64,000 nt of DNA, taken from the NCBI RefSeq assembly GCF_000513135.1, contig NZ_BAUV01000020.1, positions 1 through 64,000 of the forward strand. The letters run 5' to 3'. The translations under genes were made by a program, and so were the position numbers. Source of the stretch: Halalkalibacter akibai JCM 9157 (GTDB taxonomy: Bacteria > Bacillota > Bacilli > Bacillales > Bacillaceae_D). The notes under the pieces were generated by a model. That model saw nothing but the letters and a program-made list of their open reading frames with translations, was not told the origin of the DNA and did not search any database. Shown here piece after piece: positions 18,676-27,637 of this stretch (position 1 is the stretch's first letter; every line of letters starts with the position of its first letter).

Positions 18676-19038
18676 TTATGCACCCATAGCAAAGGCGCGA
18701 CACTCTTGAGCACAATGTAAGCACATTTGACCACATCGTTGTGAAACTTCGTCTGGGTGATGTAAACAGTGGTTCCCGCAAACTTCACAAATATGGGCAC
18801 ATAACGAAGCAAGAGATTTAGCGAAGACGCTACAACGGGCCATATATTTAGCAGTTAACGTACAAATATCAGCGCAGTCTCTAAGTAATCGCAATTGCTC
18901 TTTTCTGTGACTTGAGCTGTCCATTTGCAAAATAGAATACTCGGTAAATTCACAAATAGCTTCACAATGTTGAACCGTTTCAAGTGCTCTGTGTTGTGAC
19001 ATGTGGTTTTCCATATGATAAGACATAGTATGATTCAA
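18676..19038 (-). CDS. Four-helix-bundle copper-binding protein (Csp/DUF326), second copy
   Basis: 120 residues with 13 cysteines, several as CxxxC/CxxC (LCAHICEVCGNHC; CGQMCLHCAQEC). The His/Met-rich start (MNHTMSYHMENHMSQH) differs from the copy at 7719. RDCADICTLTAKYMARCSVFAK aligns with RDCADICSMASQWMSRGSMFAK of that copy, so the two are clear paralogues; the core has fewer thiols, implying different copper capacity. No signal peptide is seen. It is transcribed divergently from the secreted Cys protein at 19321. Confidence 0.88.
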   Translation of the reverse strand: MNHTMSYHMENHMSQHRALETVQHCEAICEFTEYSILQMDSSSHRKEQLRLLRDCADICTLTAKYMARCSVFAKSLASLCAHICEVCGNHCLHHPDEVSQRCGQMCLHCAQECRAFAMGA

Positions 19039-19066
19039 TTTAATTCCTTAAATTAAAAAAACTTAT

Positions 19067-19084
19067 ATCACAAGTTCATCGTAT
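19067..19084. promoter_or_regulatory. Candidate direct-repeat box in divergent region
   Basis: ATCA at 19067 and ATCG at 19078, spacer CAAGTTC, again 11 bp apart. Its orientation points away from the nearer minus-strand gene and no good -10 follows on the + strand. It may serve the 18676 gene in reverse or be chance. Confidence 0.25.
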
Positions 19085-19249
19085 GTCTAGTTGATTACCT
19101 ATGCTTTAGGCATTAGTCTAATTTTTAGGGTTTTACGAGTTCCAAACGGGCAGCTATTTAATTTCTCAGTATGATAAGATAAAAAACTAACGCAGTCTTC
19201 CTGGTCTCGATACTGCTTCGTTATTTTCAAGAATAACCTTTTCCATTCC

Positions 19250-19279
19250 ATCATATTTTCATCACAATTTTTTTATATT
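19250..19279 (+). promoter_or_regulatory. 11-bp direct-repeat box and -10 (site 5)
   Basis: ATCA at 19250 and ATCA at 19261, spacer TATTTTC; TATATT at 19274-19279, 13 bp after the second half-site. This is one of the best matches; it drives the 19321 gene. Confidence 0.6.
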
Positions 19280-19320
19280 CTTTTCTTGTGATGGATATAC
19301 AATTATGAGGAGGAAATGGA

Positions 19321-19524
19321 ATGAAAATGAAGTTGGCTTTATTTGTATTAGTTGCAACCATGACAATTAGTACTCCTGCTTTTGCTAGTGGAAACGGAGT
19401 TGCGGATTGTGCGCAAATGTCGAAGGGACAACATGTAGCTATGTGTGCACAAAAAATGGAAGGCGGGGTTTCTGACTGTGCCACTGCTCCTGAATGCCCT
19501 ATGACAAGTGGATGTACGAATTAA
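19321..19524 (+). CDS. Small secreted Cys-containing protein
   Basis: 67 residues, ideal GAGGAGG site. Residues 1-22 are a signal peptide (ending AFA-S). The mature peptide of about 45 residues has five cysteines (VADC, VAMC, SDC, PEC, SGC) and several Met residues, plausible for extracellular Cu(I) binding. Family unknown. It has its own promoter of the direct-repeat type and its own terminator, so it is expressed as a single-gene unit. Confidence 0.7.
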   Translation: MKMKLALFVLVATMTISTPAFASGNGVADCAQMSKGQHVAMCAQKMEGGVSDCATAPECPMTSGCTN

Positions 19525-19625
19525 TGAACCAGGATGGTTAGTCAATAAAACATTTAGTATCTTAAAAGTTTTTAAGGAGATTTCCTTGTATGAATACTGG
19601 TTAAATGAAAATAATAACAAATTAG

Positions 19626-19660
19626 ACTCGAGGTCTTTCAATCCTCGAGTTTCTTCTTGC
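19626..19660 (+). terminator. Rho-independent terminator
   Basis: ACTCGAGG / CCTCGAGT stem with a 9-base loop followed by TTCTTCTT. It ends the 19321 transcript and lies inside, and so argues against, a shadow frame at 19508-19774. Confidence 0.8.
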
Positions 19661-19767
19661 TATCTCTATGAAATTCCATTGACACTTGTAAGGAATCTGT
19701 TTGTTGTTTTTTTTCTCACTATGAACCTAGTTTCATGGATATTACGTAGTTTTTATTTTTACTTTTC

Positions 19768-19799
19768 ATCATAAATCTATCACATTTTTCCGCTATAGT
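19768..19799 (+). promoter_or_regulatory. 11-bp direct-repeat box and -10 (site 6)
   Basis: ATCA at 19768 and ATCA at 19779, spacer TAAATCT; TATAGT at 19794-19799, 15 bp after the second half-site. It lies upstream of ctaG. Confidence 0.6.
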
Positions 19800-19831
19800 A
19801 AGAACGCTTGATTATAAAAGTAGGAGATAAG

Positions 19832-20647
19832 ATGATGAATTATATTTTTGAAAGTTACAGTTACCAAGAGCTATGGAATATAGGGTGGCTTATCCTTATT
19901 TTTCTTATTACATTTTTTTATTTCTATGTCACTAAAAAAGTTGCTAATAGGACCAGTAAAGGAAAAGCCGTATCGTTTGTTATAGGAGTATGGTTTTTTT
20001 ATGTTGCAGTAGGAAGTCCACTTCACTTAATCGGACACAATTATTTGTTTAGTGCTCATATGCTTGAACAAGCAATAGTCTATTTTGTGGCACCACCATT
20101 GATTCTTATAGGACTACCTAATCAGTTAATTAAGCATCCTACGAGCTCCAGTTTACTAAGCAGGGGATTATTAGGAGTATTGAGCAAACCGATCATCGCA
20201 TCGCTTTTATTTAATGGATTATTTTCCCTATACCATTATCCAAGTCTATTTGACTATTTACGTTTGAACCATCAATATCAATCTGTGTATCATGTAATTC
20301 TCACAATATTAGCTTTTACAATGTGGTTATCTATTCTTCATTCCAAAAGTAATTACGAGTTATCTGAATTGAAAAGTTTAGGCTACATTTTCTTAAATAG
20401 TGTATTAATTACACCGGTTTGCGCTTTAATTATCTTTTCTAATAACGTACTTTATACAACCTATATAAATGCTCCTCAATTGATCTCGTTCTTATCAATA
20501 AAAGATGATCAACAACTTGGAGGGATTGTAATGAAGCTGATTCAAGAAGGGGTATTTATTACAATCATTGGGATTCTTTTCTTGCGATGGGCAAAAAAAG
20601 AAAGAAAAAAAGAAAATGTAGAAATACGAAATGAGGATGCTTCATAA
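19832..20647 (+). CDS. ctaG: CtaG-type cytochrome c oxidase assembly/copper protein
   Basis: 271 residues from ATG 19832 (AGGAGAT just upstream; a TTG at 19808 has no site). About seven membrane helices. Conserved features of the Caa3-type CtaG family are visible: GSPLHLIGHNYLFSAHMLEQ, APPLILIGLP, LYHYPSLFDY and TPVCALIIF. The family delivers copper to caa3 oxidase or, in copper loci, handles periplasm-side copper. Here it is part of the direct-repeat regulon rather than an oxidase operon, so copper handling is favoured. It is followed by a DsbD/CcdA-like gene 30 bp on. Confidence 0.85.
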   Translation: MMNYIFESYSYQELWNIGWLILIFLITFFYFYVTKKVANRTSKGKAVSFVIGVWFFYVAVGSPLHLIGHNYLFSAHMLEQAIVYFVAPPLILIGLPNQLIKHPTSSSLLSRGLLGVLSKPIIASLLFNGLFSLYHYPSLFDYLRLNHQYQSVYHVILTILAFTMWLSILHSKSNYELSELKSLGYIFLNSVLITPVCALIIFSNNVLYTTYINAPQLISFLSIKDDQQLGGIVMKLIQEGVFITIIGILFLRWAKKERKKENVEIRNEDAS

Positions 20648-20677
20648 AATTGATTACTATAAAGCGAGGTTTGTAAT

Positions 20678-21412
20678 ATGTATGATGTATTTAATTCTAT
20701 TAGTCGATTATTATATGATCCCTTAATTCAACTAATGTATGGTTTTGATCATATTCCGCTTTTAGCAGCGCTTATTATTGGAATTCTAGCAGCTGCTGCA
20801 CCGTGTCAATTCACCGGAAATGTAGGTGCCATTACACTCTATGGGAATCGGTCTATCCAAAAAGCTATTCCATGGTCAGAAGTTATATTCTTTCAACTTG
20901 GGAAAGTCGTTGTTTTTTCGGGGTTAGGATTACTAGTGTGGATATTAGGTTCTGAATTTCAACAAGAACTAATTGGTTACCTTCCATGGATACGTAAAAT
21001 ACTTGGGCCCATTTTTATCATAATCGGTCTTTATTTAGTTGGACTCATCACATGGAAATGGTCTATCGGTCTAAAACAAAGAGAAGCTGGTGATAAAAAC
21101 AGAGGAAAATGGGGGGCATTTCTTTTAGGAAGTAGTTTTTCATTAGGATTCTGTCCAACCATGTTCTCAATCTTTTTCTTTTTGCTAATGCCGTTAACCC
21201 TTTCTACTTCATACGGATTCATCTTACCAACTGTGTTTTCGTTTGGTACATCGATTCCTTTGTTCATTACAATGTATCTCATCTGGACTTTTGGATTAAA
21301 CGGGACACTTTTGAAAAAAGGAAGAAACATCGGAAAATGGATACAGAGAGTTGCAGGGGGCTTTCTGATCATACTTGGGATTTTAGATACAATAACTTAT
21401 TGGGGGATTTAA
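20678..21412 (+). CDS. CcdA/DsbD-like (TauE/SafE-type) membrane protein
   Basis: 244 residues, about six membrane helices in two repeats. Each repeat has a Cys-Pro type motif at the start of a helix: AAAAPCQFTGNVGAI and LGFCPTMFSIF. Paired cysteines in this place are typical of the CcdA/DsbD transmembrane electron-transfer and sulfite-exporter-like families often found with CtaG and CopD in copper loci. It could supply reductant for extracytoplasmic copper proteins. The substrate is inferred, not shown. It is likely co-transcribed with ctaG. Confidence 0.7.
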   Translation: MYDVFNSISRLLYDPLIQLMYGFDHIPLLAALIIGILAAAAPCQFTGNVGAITLYGNRSIQKAIPWSEVIFFQLGKVVVFSGLGLLVWILGSEFQQELIGYLPWIRKILGPIFIIIGLYLVGLITWKWSIGLKQREAGDKNRGKWGAFLLGSSFSLGFCPTMFSIFFFLLMPLTLSTSYGFILPTVFSFGTSIPLFITMYLIWTFGLNGTLLKKGRNIGKWIQRVAGGFLIILGILDTITYWGI

Positions 21413-21470
21413 GGAAGTATGTGTTGCATTAAACCATGATCTAATTCAAAAGGAAATTTATATTTTTTTC

Positions 21471-21502
21471 TTCAAAATTTCAACACAATTACCTTTTATA
21501 AT
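21471..21502 (+). promoter_or_regulatory. 11-bp direct-repeat box and -10 (site 7)
   Basis: TTCA at 21471 and AACA at 21482, spacer AAATTTC; a perfect TATAAT at 21497-21502, 15 bp after the second half-site. It lies upstream of the small membrane proteins at 21537 and 21759. Confidence 0.5.
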
Positions 21503-21536
21503 ATAAATAGATTTAAAAATTAGGAGGTATTTGACT

Positions 21537-21743
21537 ATGGAAAATTTAGCTTATTATCTTCCACTATTATTATGTCCTTTAATGTTAGTGATGTTATTTT
21601 TCTTTATGAAAAGGATGTCTGATGGAAATAACAGTAATAAGAGTGAACCAAACGGAAAAGATTTACAAAAAAATATGAATCACTTAATGGAACAAAATCA
21701 AAAGTTGATGAAGGAAATTGATTCTTTAAAAAGGTCACAATAA
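21537..21743 (+). CDS. Small membrane protein with coiled-coil tail (DUF2933-like start)
   Basis: 68 residues from ATG 21537; AGGAGGT is 10 bp upstream, and the TTG at 21531 is too close. The N-terminal helix YYLPLLLCPLMLVMLFFF is followed by KRMSDGNN and a coiled coil (NMNHLMEQNQKLMKEIDSL). The plan matches the proteins at 5214 and 5472. All three lie next to a two-component system and carry the direct-repeat promoter. Function unknown; a sensor accessory role is conceivable. Confidence 0.68.
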   Translation: MENLAYYLPLLLCPLMLVMLFFFMKRMSDGNNSNKSEPNGKDLQKNMNHLMEQNQKLMKEIDSLKRSQ

Positions 21744-21758
21744 TGGAGGGGAGTACGT

Positions 21759-21920
21759 TTGGAGGAATTATCAATTTTTGTTCCGATCATACTTTTATTC
21801 TTACTAATAATTGCGATGATGATTCACTCTTATGCTACTATCAAAAGAAAACCAGAGGGTTATGAATTTTTGATTAATAAACAGAATGACCCCTTCGATA
21901 AACGGGAAAAAAGTAACTAA
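21759..21920 (+). CDS. Small single-helix membrane protein
   Basis: 53 residues starting at TTG 21759, with GGAGGGG 8 bp upstream. One membrane helix (IFVPIILLFLLIIAMMIHSY) is followed by a charged tail ending KREKSN. It begins 15 bp after the previous small membrane gene and is surely in the same transcript. No family recognised. Confidence 0.55.
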   Translation: MEELSIFVPIILLFLLIIAMMIHSYATIKRKPEGYEFLINKQNDPFDKREKSN

Positions 21921-22092
21921 CCTTATTGTAAGTTTATCCCGCTTAACAAACTCACAATAGGTCTAAATTATAGTAAAATCAATCGGTGGAGGAGGCTTTT
22001 AATTGAGTTGCCTCCATTTTCTTCTTTTCAAGTAGATTTGTGTAAAAAAATATTTTATAAGTAAGATTCTTTATATAGAAAAGAGGGAGAAC

Positions 22093-22787
22093 ATGGACAC
22101 TAAAATTCTAATTGTTGATGACGAATGGAATATGAGAAATCTAATTCGAATTCATTTATCCAAGCAAGGATATAACATAGTGGAAGCTGTGAATGGGAAA
22201 GAAGCGCTTAAAGAAATGAAATGTCATTCTTTTCAACTTATTATTTTAGATGTAATGATGCCAGAGATGGATGGTTGGGAAGTGTGTGAAGAAATTAGAA
22301 AAGAAAATTTGGCTTTGCTATATTAATGTTAACAGCTAGAACTGAGACAACGGACAAGGTGAAGGGACTCGATATTGGAGCGGATGATTATTTAACTAAA
22401 CCTTTCAAACCAGAAGAACTTATCGCACGAGTGAATGCACTTTTAAGAAGAGCTGTTGTAAATCAAACAACGCAAACAAAACAACTCCATTTCCACGAGC
22501 TGAAAATGGATGTGGATGATCATAAAGTTTTTGTTCAAGACAATCCTGTTCATTTAACCCCTAAAGAATTTGAGTTATTAAAATTATTACTCTTGAATCC
22601 TAAGCAAGTGTTTAACCGGGACCAGTTACTTTTGAAAATTTGGGGAGTGGATTTTCTCGGAGATGAAAGAACGGTTGATTCTCACATAAAAAGTATTCGT
22701 TTGAAATTAAAGAAAGAAGGGCTGAGCTTTACTATCATCGAAACGGTTTGGGGTGTCGGCTATAAGTTAAAGGAAATAGACACATGA
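22093..22787 (+). pseudogene. OmpR-family response regulator, frameshifted
   Basis: Residues 1-77 (MDTKILIVDDEWNMRNLIRI; phospho-acceptor in LILDVMMPEMDG) and a second frame from 22326 (MLTARTETTDKVKGL, LTKPFKPEEL, wHTH ending VWGVGYK) rebuild one regulator of about 230 residues. The break is near 22319: ...LAL-CTATAT... lacks one C that would restore LALPILMLTAR. As given, the receiver is truncated before its Lys and is separated from DNA binding. The stop overlaps the intact kinase gene. Either recent loss or a read error. Confidence 0.85.
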
Positions 22788-24196
22788 GATGGAATCGAAT
22801 TGATGTAAAATTAGGGCTGACGATGATTACCGTTTTTTTATTAGTTTTCGCACCTTTTGTTTATGTCATTGATCAGGTTTTTTGTAATTATTATTACAAT
22901 AAGGCAAAAGAGGAAGCTCATCAATTAACGTCAAATTATGCCCAGATGATAGCGAATAATCAAATGTTAATGTCAACGCCAATGGTCGAAATGGCAGGAA
23001 ATATTACACAAAAAAAAATCTTCTTACTAGACGAAGATGGAGATATGATCACGTTTACAGGTACGGATGATCTGGAAATAAACATTAAAGAGTTCGACTT
23101 GCAAAACCTTTTTGAAGGAAGGCCTGTTTTCTATGAATACGTAGAACCGTTCACTGACATTCCTTATCTTTTGTATGGTCATCCAATAAATGCTGATCAA
23201 TTCAAAGGTAGTCTGTTCATGTTATTTCCACTTAATGATATGTATGATTCGATGTCTACGGTAAGACAGTTGTTTCTTCTTGCTGGTGTTGGAGGTTTCT
23301 TTCTAGCTCTTGGGTTTACATTTATTGCTTCACGAAAGCTCTCGTCACCTTTACTTGAAATGCAGGCTGCAACAAAAAAGATTGCCAAAGGGGATTTAAA
23401 TACAAAAGTGATTGTACGATCAAAAGATGAAATCGGTTCTCTTGCTGTTGGCATTAACAACCTAACTCAGGAACTAAAGAGGCACCATGATACAAGAAGT
23501 GAATTCTTTGCTAGTATTTCTCATGAGTTAAAAACACCGGTTTCATATTTAATGGGTTATTCGGAAGTCTTGAAAGAAAAGCTGTATCAGACGGAGGAAG
23601 AAAAAGAACAGTATTTATCAATCCTTGAACATGAAGCAACTCGATTAAATTATCTTATATCAGACTTGTTTGATTTGTCGAAGATGGAAGAAGGGAAGTT
23701 TGACATAAATAAGGAGTGGATCGATTTAACAGAACTTGCCGATAACCTCGATATGAAATATTCATTAAAAGCAAAAGAAAAAGATCTTCTATTTACGGTT
23801 AAAGTGGATGAAAACCTTTCCTTGTTTTATGGAGATGGAAAACGAATAGAACAAGTTTTTACCAACTTATTGGATAATGCGATGAGGCATACGACTAACG
23901 GTGAGGTAACCTGTGAGTTCAGGCAAGGTGATAATCAAATTAACATCATTATCAAAGATACCGGATCAGGAATTCCAGCCGACGAACTTCCATTTATTTT
24001 TGATCGGTTTTACCGAGTAGAAAAATCTCGCTCAAGAGAATTCGGAGGGACCGGATTGGGATTAGCCATCGTTAAAATGTTAGTAAAGTTACACGGTGGT
24101 ACAATAGATATAACGAGTAAGGAAAACGAAGGAACCCAATTTACTCTTTCTTTTCCTAATGATATTGGGAACAAGGAGAGGGGAGAAAAGATATGA
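22784..24196 (+). CDS. Membrane sensor histidine kinase (second system)
   Basis: 470 residues. Membrane helices lie at about 11-32 and 162-182, with an extracytoplasmic sensor domain between them. HAMP follows at 183-235, then the H-box SISHELKTPVSYLMGYS with H247, the N-box NLLDNAMRHT and the G boxes DTGSGIP and GGTGLGLAI. Its start overlaps the frameshifted regulator (ATGA) and its end overlaps the 24193 gene, so the three form one coupled unit. With its regulator broken, the kinase may signal to the regulator at 2921 or be orphaned. Confidence 0.93.
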   Translation: MRWNRIDVKLGLTMITVFLLVFAPFVYVIDQVFCNYYYNKAKEEAHQLTSNYAQMIANNQMLMSTPMVEMAGNITQKKIFLLDEDGDMITFTGTDDLEINIKEFDLQNLFEGRPVFYEYVEPFTDIPYLLYGHPINADQFKGSLFMLFPLNDMYDSMSTVRQLFLLAGVGGFFLALGFTFIASRKLSSPLLEMQAATKKIAKGDLNTKVIVRSKDEIGSLAVGINNLTQELKRHHDTRSEFFASISHELKTPVSYLMGYSEVLKEKLYQTEEEKEQYLSILEHEATRLNYLISDLFDLSKMEEGKFDINKEWIDLTELADNLDMKYSLKAKEKDLLFTVKVDENLSLFYGDGKRIEQVFTNLLDNAMRHTTNGEVTCEFRQGDNQINIIIKDTGSGIPADELPFIFDRFYRVEKSRSREFGGTGLGLAIVKMLVKLHGGTIDITSKENEGTQFTLSFPNDIGNKERGEKI

Positions 24197-24378
24197 AATG
24201 GATAGACTGGGTCATTGTTAGTCTGCTTTTGCTTATTGGGTTAGTTTGTTTAAGTATGTCCTTAACGTTAACGACGGACGAGAATTTTATCATCTCTCTC
24301 CTAAAAATTTGTCTTTGGGTAGGAATTCCATCTCTAACGATTGGACTAATTTTTCTGTTGTTCAAAAAAAGAAAGTAA
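24193..24378 (+). CDS. Small two-helix membrane protein
   Basis: 61 residues, start overlapping the kinase stop (ATGA). Two hydrophobic segments (about 6-24 and 33-56) end in KKRK. No family recognised. Strict overlap suggests a partner of the kinase. Confidence 0.6.
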   Translation: MKWIDWVIVSLLLLIGLVCLSMSLTLTTDENFIISLLKICLWVGIPSLTIGLIFLLFKKRK

Positions 24379-24415
24379 GCAATTGTATGAGAAAAAATAG
24401 GGATGTGTGTATGGA

Positions 24416-26303
24416 GTGTGGACAAAAAAAGACTTACTAGCCGGTCTTATTCTCTTTCTGACAATATTCATTTCACTGGTAGACGGTACTGCGGTTGAAG
24501 CCCATTCAGAAATAAAAGAAATAAGTCCGGGAATGAATGAAATATTGGACCATTCACCAGAACGTATTAGTGTTTTGTTTGCTGAACCTGTAGAAGTCTA
24601 TTCAGAGTCTATTCGCTTAACCAATTCGATCGGATCAAACGTTCGAATCGGAAAAGCGGTGATTGATCCTACTGACAAACGTTTAGTAACATTACCGGTT
24701 GAAACTCTATTATCAGATGGCAGGTATACATTAGAGATTTTCGCAATTGCCATGGATGGACATGAAATTAAAGAGCGTTTCCAATTTGAAATTAAAAAGG
24801 AACAAATTTCAGAATTAGATTATTGGAGAAATCTAACCCTCGTTCAATCCGCTCCAGCAGATGGGGAGATCGTACCAACTTCTCCAAACAAAATTGAACT
24901 ATGGTTCTCTGATGAGATAGAATTAGAGGTTTTTGCGATCTATGATGATAATCAAAGTTTAGCACCGATAGGAGAAACTTATGTAAATCCAGCTGATGCT
25001 TCCCACTATATAATAGAGCTAGACAAGAAATTATCAAAAGGGACATATGAAATTAATTGGTACGTACGTAAAGATAACAAAAGTAAAAATGGAATTTTCT
25101 ATCTTCGCAGTGGATGAAGTCACATCTATTACCCCTCCAGAGGGAAAAAGAGTTTCAATGGGGGGATGGCAACATGTCGGATTGATTGAATTTGCTAGTT
25201 GGCTGTCCTATCTGGGTGTTTTCATCTTGTTTGGTAGTATGGTTTTTCAATTATTGATTTCAAAAGGTAGTGAAAACACCAACCGGTGGAACAAGATGAA
25301 ACGGATCTTCTTCATCATGAGTGTTGTAGGGTTTCTACTACTTATTACAATTCGGAAGGATGAAATTACTAATATTTCAGTCGTGGAGTTTATTCAATTT
25401 CAATTTGTTTGGGGCATGGTCCTTCAACTTGTCCTTGTACTTATTGCATTTTTTCTTAGGTCGATGATAGGACAGGTATTAATGTTAGCTGGAACGATTA
25501 TGATGTGGGCATTATCAGGTCATGCTGTATCAGATCGGTATGGTGGGCTTATCTCAATAACGTTAGATGCTTTGCATTTATTTTCTATTGCAATTTGGCT
25601 TGGTGGATTGTTTGCATTAATAGTCATGATACCTAAAGAGGAAGGTTTAAAATGGCTAAAAGAAAATGGACGAAAGTTCTCCAAATATGCACTTATAAGT
25701 ATATTTATTATGAGTTTAACAGGGATAGGAATGCTATTGCGTTATCTTCCTTCTTTTACTATGGACAGTTTAATGATAAGTAGTTGGGGGCAGTTTCTCC
25801 TTTTTAAGGTGATTTTATTTCTAGTTATAACTTTTATAGGATTCTATCAAATGAGATTATTGAAAAGCGGTATTGATCATAATCATACATCTCTTACCGC
25901 TATCTTAGGAAGAACCGAACTCATTATTGGAATGAGTATTCTTTTCTTTGCAGCATCAATGATCAACACGTCACCCAAGGCTGCTGAACAAGGAATTTAT
26001 CCCACAGATCTTTATTCTCCTGTTGATGTCTCTGTATCACTGACACCATTTCAGATGGGATATAATGATTTAATTATAAAATTTGATCAATCAGAAGATA
26101 TAAAGAATGTTGATGTTGAGCTTTTTATGCCACCTTTTATGACCAGAACGATAACCGCGTTTTCGTTAGGGGAAGGGACTTTTCAAGTGACTGGTGGACT
26201 ATTACATGGTTCTGGTACGACCTATTTAAATATTCATGTCACTAAAACGAGTGGCGAAAACTTAATGATTCCATATGAAATACAAGTGCCCGGCGATATG
26301 TAA
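24416..26303 (+). pseudogene. CopC-CopD-YtkA copper fusion protein (YcnJ-like), frameshifted
   Basis: The first frame holds a signal peptide ending AVEA-H (mature N-terminal His as in CopC) and two CopC-like beta domains (HSEIKEISPGMNEIL; LVQSAPADGEIVPTSPNKI). The second frame, continuous from about 25103 to 26303, begins FAVDEVTSITPPEGKRV. It contains about eight membrane helices of the CopD family (ALSGHAVSDRYGG; LHLFSIAIWLGGLF) and a C-terminal YtkA-like domain. One extra base in TTCTAT-C-TTCGCA near 25103 splits it. The start is GTG 24416 or 24407. The intact form would import or scavenge copper at the membrane. Confidence 0.82.
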
Positions 26304-26358
26304 TGCTTCGTTTTTGATTGCCGACACAACTGTATAAAGAATGTCACGCTTCTCACAG

Positions 26359-26392
26359 AAAGGGTTCTTAGATTTTTCTCTAAGGGCCCTTT
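26359..26392 (+). terminator. Hairpin terminator
   Basis: AAAGGGTTCTTAGA / TCTAAGGGCCCTTT arms pair with one mismatch around a T-rich loop. It ends the CopCD unit. Confidence 0.6.
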
Positions 26393-26646
26393 ACTGGCTA
26401 TGAATATGCTTCTCTCCACTGTTTACTTTTGTACATAGTCAGATAACTATACTTTTATTGGTAAATAATGTTAAAGTAATTAAAGATTATTTCTCTAGTA
26501 GTGTCAAAATGATGATGATTCTACCGCTATTCTCAAGATGTCATACAGCTAAGGTTATGTTTTTTATAAAACTCGGTTAATCCATTTGAGTGTGCGACCC
26601 TTAAAGAATTCTTGGGTTGAAAATAGTTTTAGAAGAGGGGAGAAGA

Positions 26647-27360
26647 TTGAAGATAAGGGGAAAACATATTATTTTATTTTTTGTCCTGTTCTTGACTGGT
26701 TTTATTTTAGTGGTGAATTATGAGTTTACAGATTCAGGTAACTTTGATCCTCTGAATAGATTGAATTCGACATGGGCACAGGAAAATGAACTTAGAAACC
26801 AAATCATCATGGAACAATCCTTAAACAAAATGCTTCAAGAGGAGTTAAGGTTATATCAATATCAGGTACGGGAACTTGAAGAAAACTTAAGCACCGTTAA
26901 TGAAAAAAGTGAAGAAAAAGCAGAAAATTTGCTCGAAGACATAGAGAGGTTAAGAAAGATTGTAGGACAAGTGCAAGTAACTGGACCAGGAATTGAAATC
27001 TCATTAGAGGATTCAGACTATTTACCTAACGGGGCTAATCCGAATGATTACATTGTTCATGAAGGACATATCCAACAGGTGGTCCAAGAATTATATGTTG
27101 CTGGAGCGGAAGCAATTGCCGTAAATGGGTATCGCCTAAGACATTCATCATTTATTCAATGTATAGGGCCTGTAATAAGTGTAGACGGAAATATTTCATC
27201 AGCTCCTTTTATTATTACGGCGATTGGGGATGCTGATCATTTAGAAGCAGCTTTAACCCTACATGGCGGAGTTCAGCATCAGTTAATTAATGATGAAGTA
27301 ACAGTAAGAATACAGAAAAAAACTAATATTCTATTAGACTCTTACCTAACAGAAGGTTGA
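26647..27360 (+). CDS. DUF881-family protein (YlxW/YlxX-like)
   Basis: 237 residues from TTG 26647, preferred over TTG 26617 because AGGGGAG precedes it closely. An N-terminal membrane helix (about 5-24), then a coiled coil (about 50-110), then a globular domain with VTGPGIEISLEDSDYLPNG, LYVAGAEAIAVNGYR and ALTLHGGV, all characteristic of DUF881. In bacilli such proteins sit near division and sporulation genes. Its presence in a copper island is unexplained. Confidence 0.85.
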   Translation: MKIRGKHIILFFVLFLTGFILVVNYEFTDSGNFDPLNRLNSTWAQENELRNQIIMEQSLNKMLQEELRLYQYQVRELEENLSTVNEKSEEKAENLLEDIERLRKIVGQVQVTGPGIEISLEDSDYLPNGANPNDYIVHEGHIQQVVQELYVAGAEAIAVNGYRLRHSSFIQCIGPVISVDGNISSAPFIITAIGDADHLEAALTLHGGVQHQLINDEVTVRIQKKTNILLDSYLTEG

Positions 27361-27486
27361 TTACATGTGTATAAAGATAGTAAACATATTAATTTATGTA
27401 AATATTGAGACACACGAACCTTGGATTCGTTTATACACAGTAGTTCTTTATTTTTTTCAAAACTAGCAAACTGTTTTCTTAGATGT

Positions 27487-27518
27487 ATCAAAGTTTTATC
27501 ACATTTATATTTTAAAAT
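27487..27518 (+). promoter_or_regulatory. 11-bp direct-repeat box and -10 (site 8)
   Basis: ATCA at 27487 and ATCA at 27498, spacer AAGTTTT; TAAAAT at 27513-27518, 15 bp after the second half-site. It lies upstream of the SHOCT gene. Confidence 0.6.
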
Positions 27519-27637
27519 AAAAGTAACGAAGGATAGTTGAAATAAGAAATATATTATTGTGACTGAATTGAGTAGCAAGGATAATTTGGATTTAATCTAA
27601 GGAATCATTTAGTCTAAATAATTGGAGGTGTTTAATC

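Noticed and set aside
19508-19774. 88-codon open frame on + strand
   Set aside because: A clear terminator (19626-19660) and promoter box 6 lie inside it, and there is no ribosome site.
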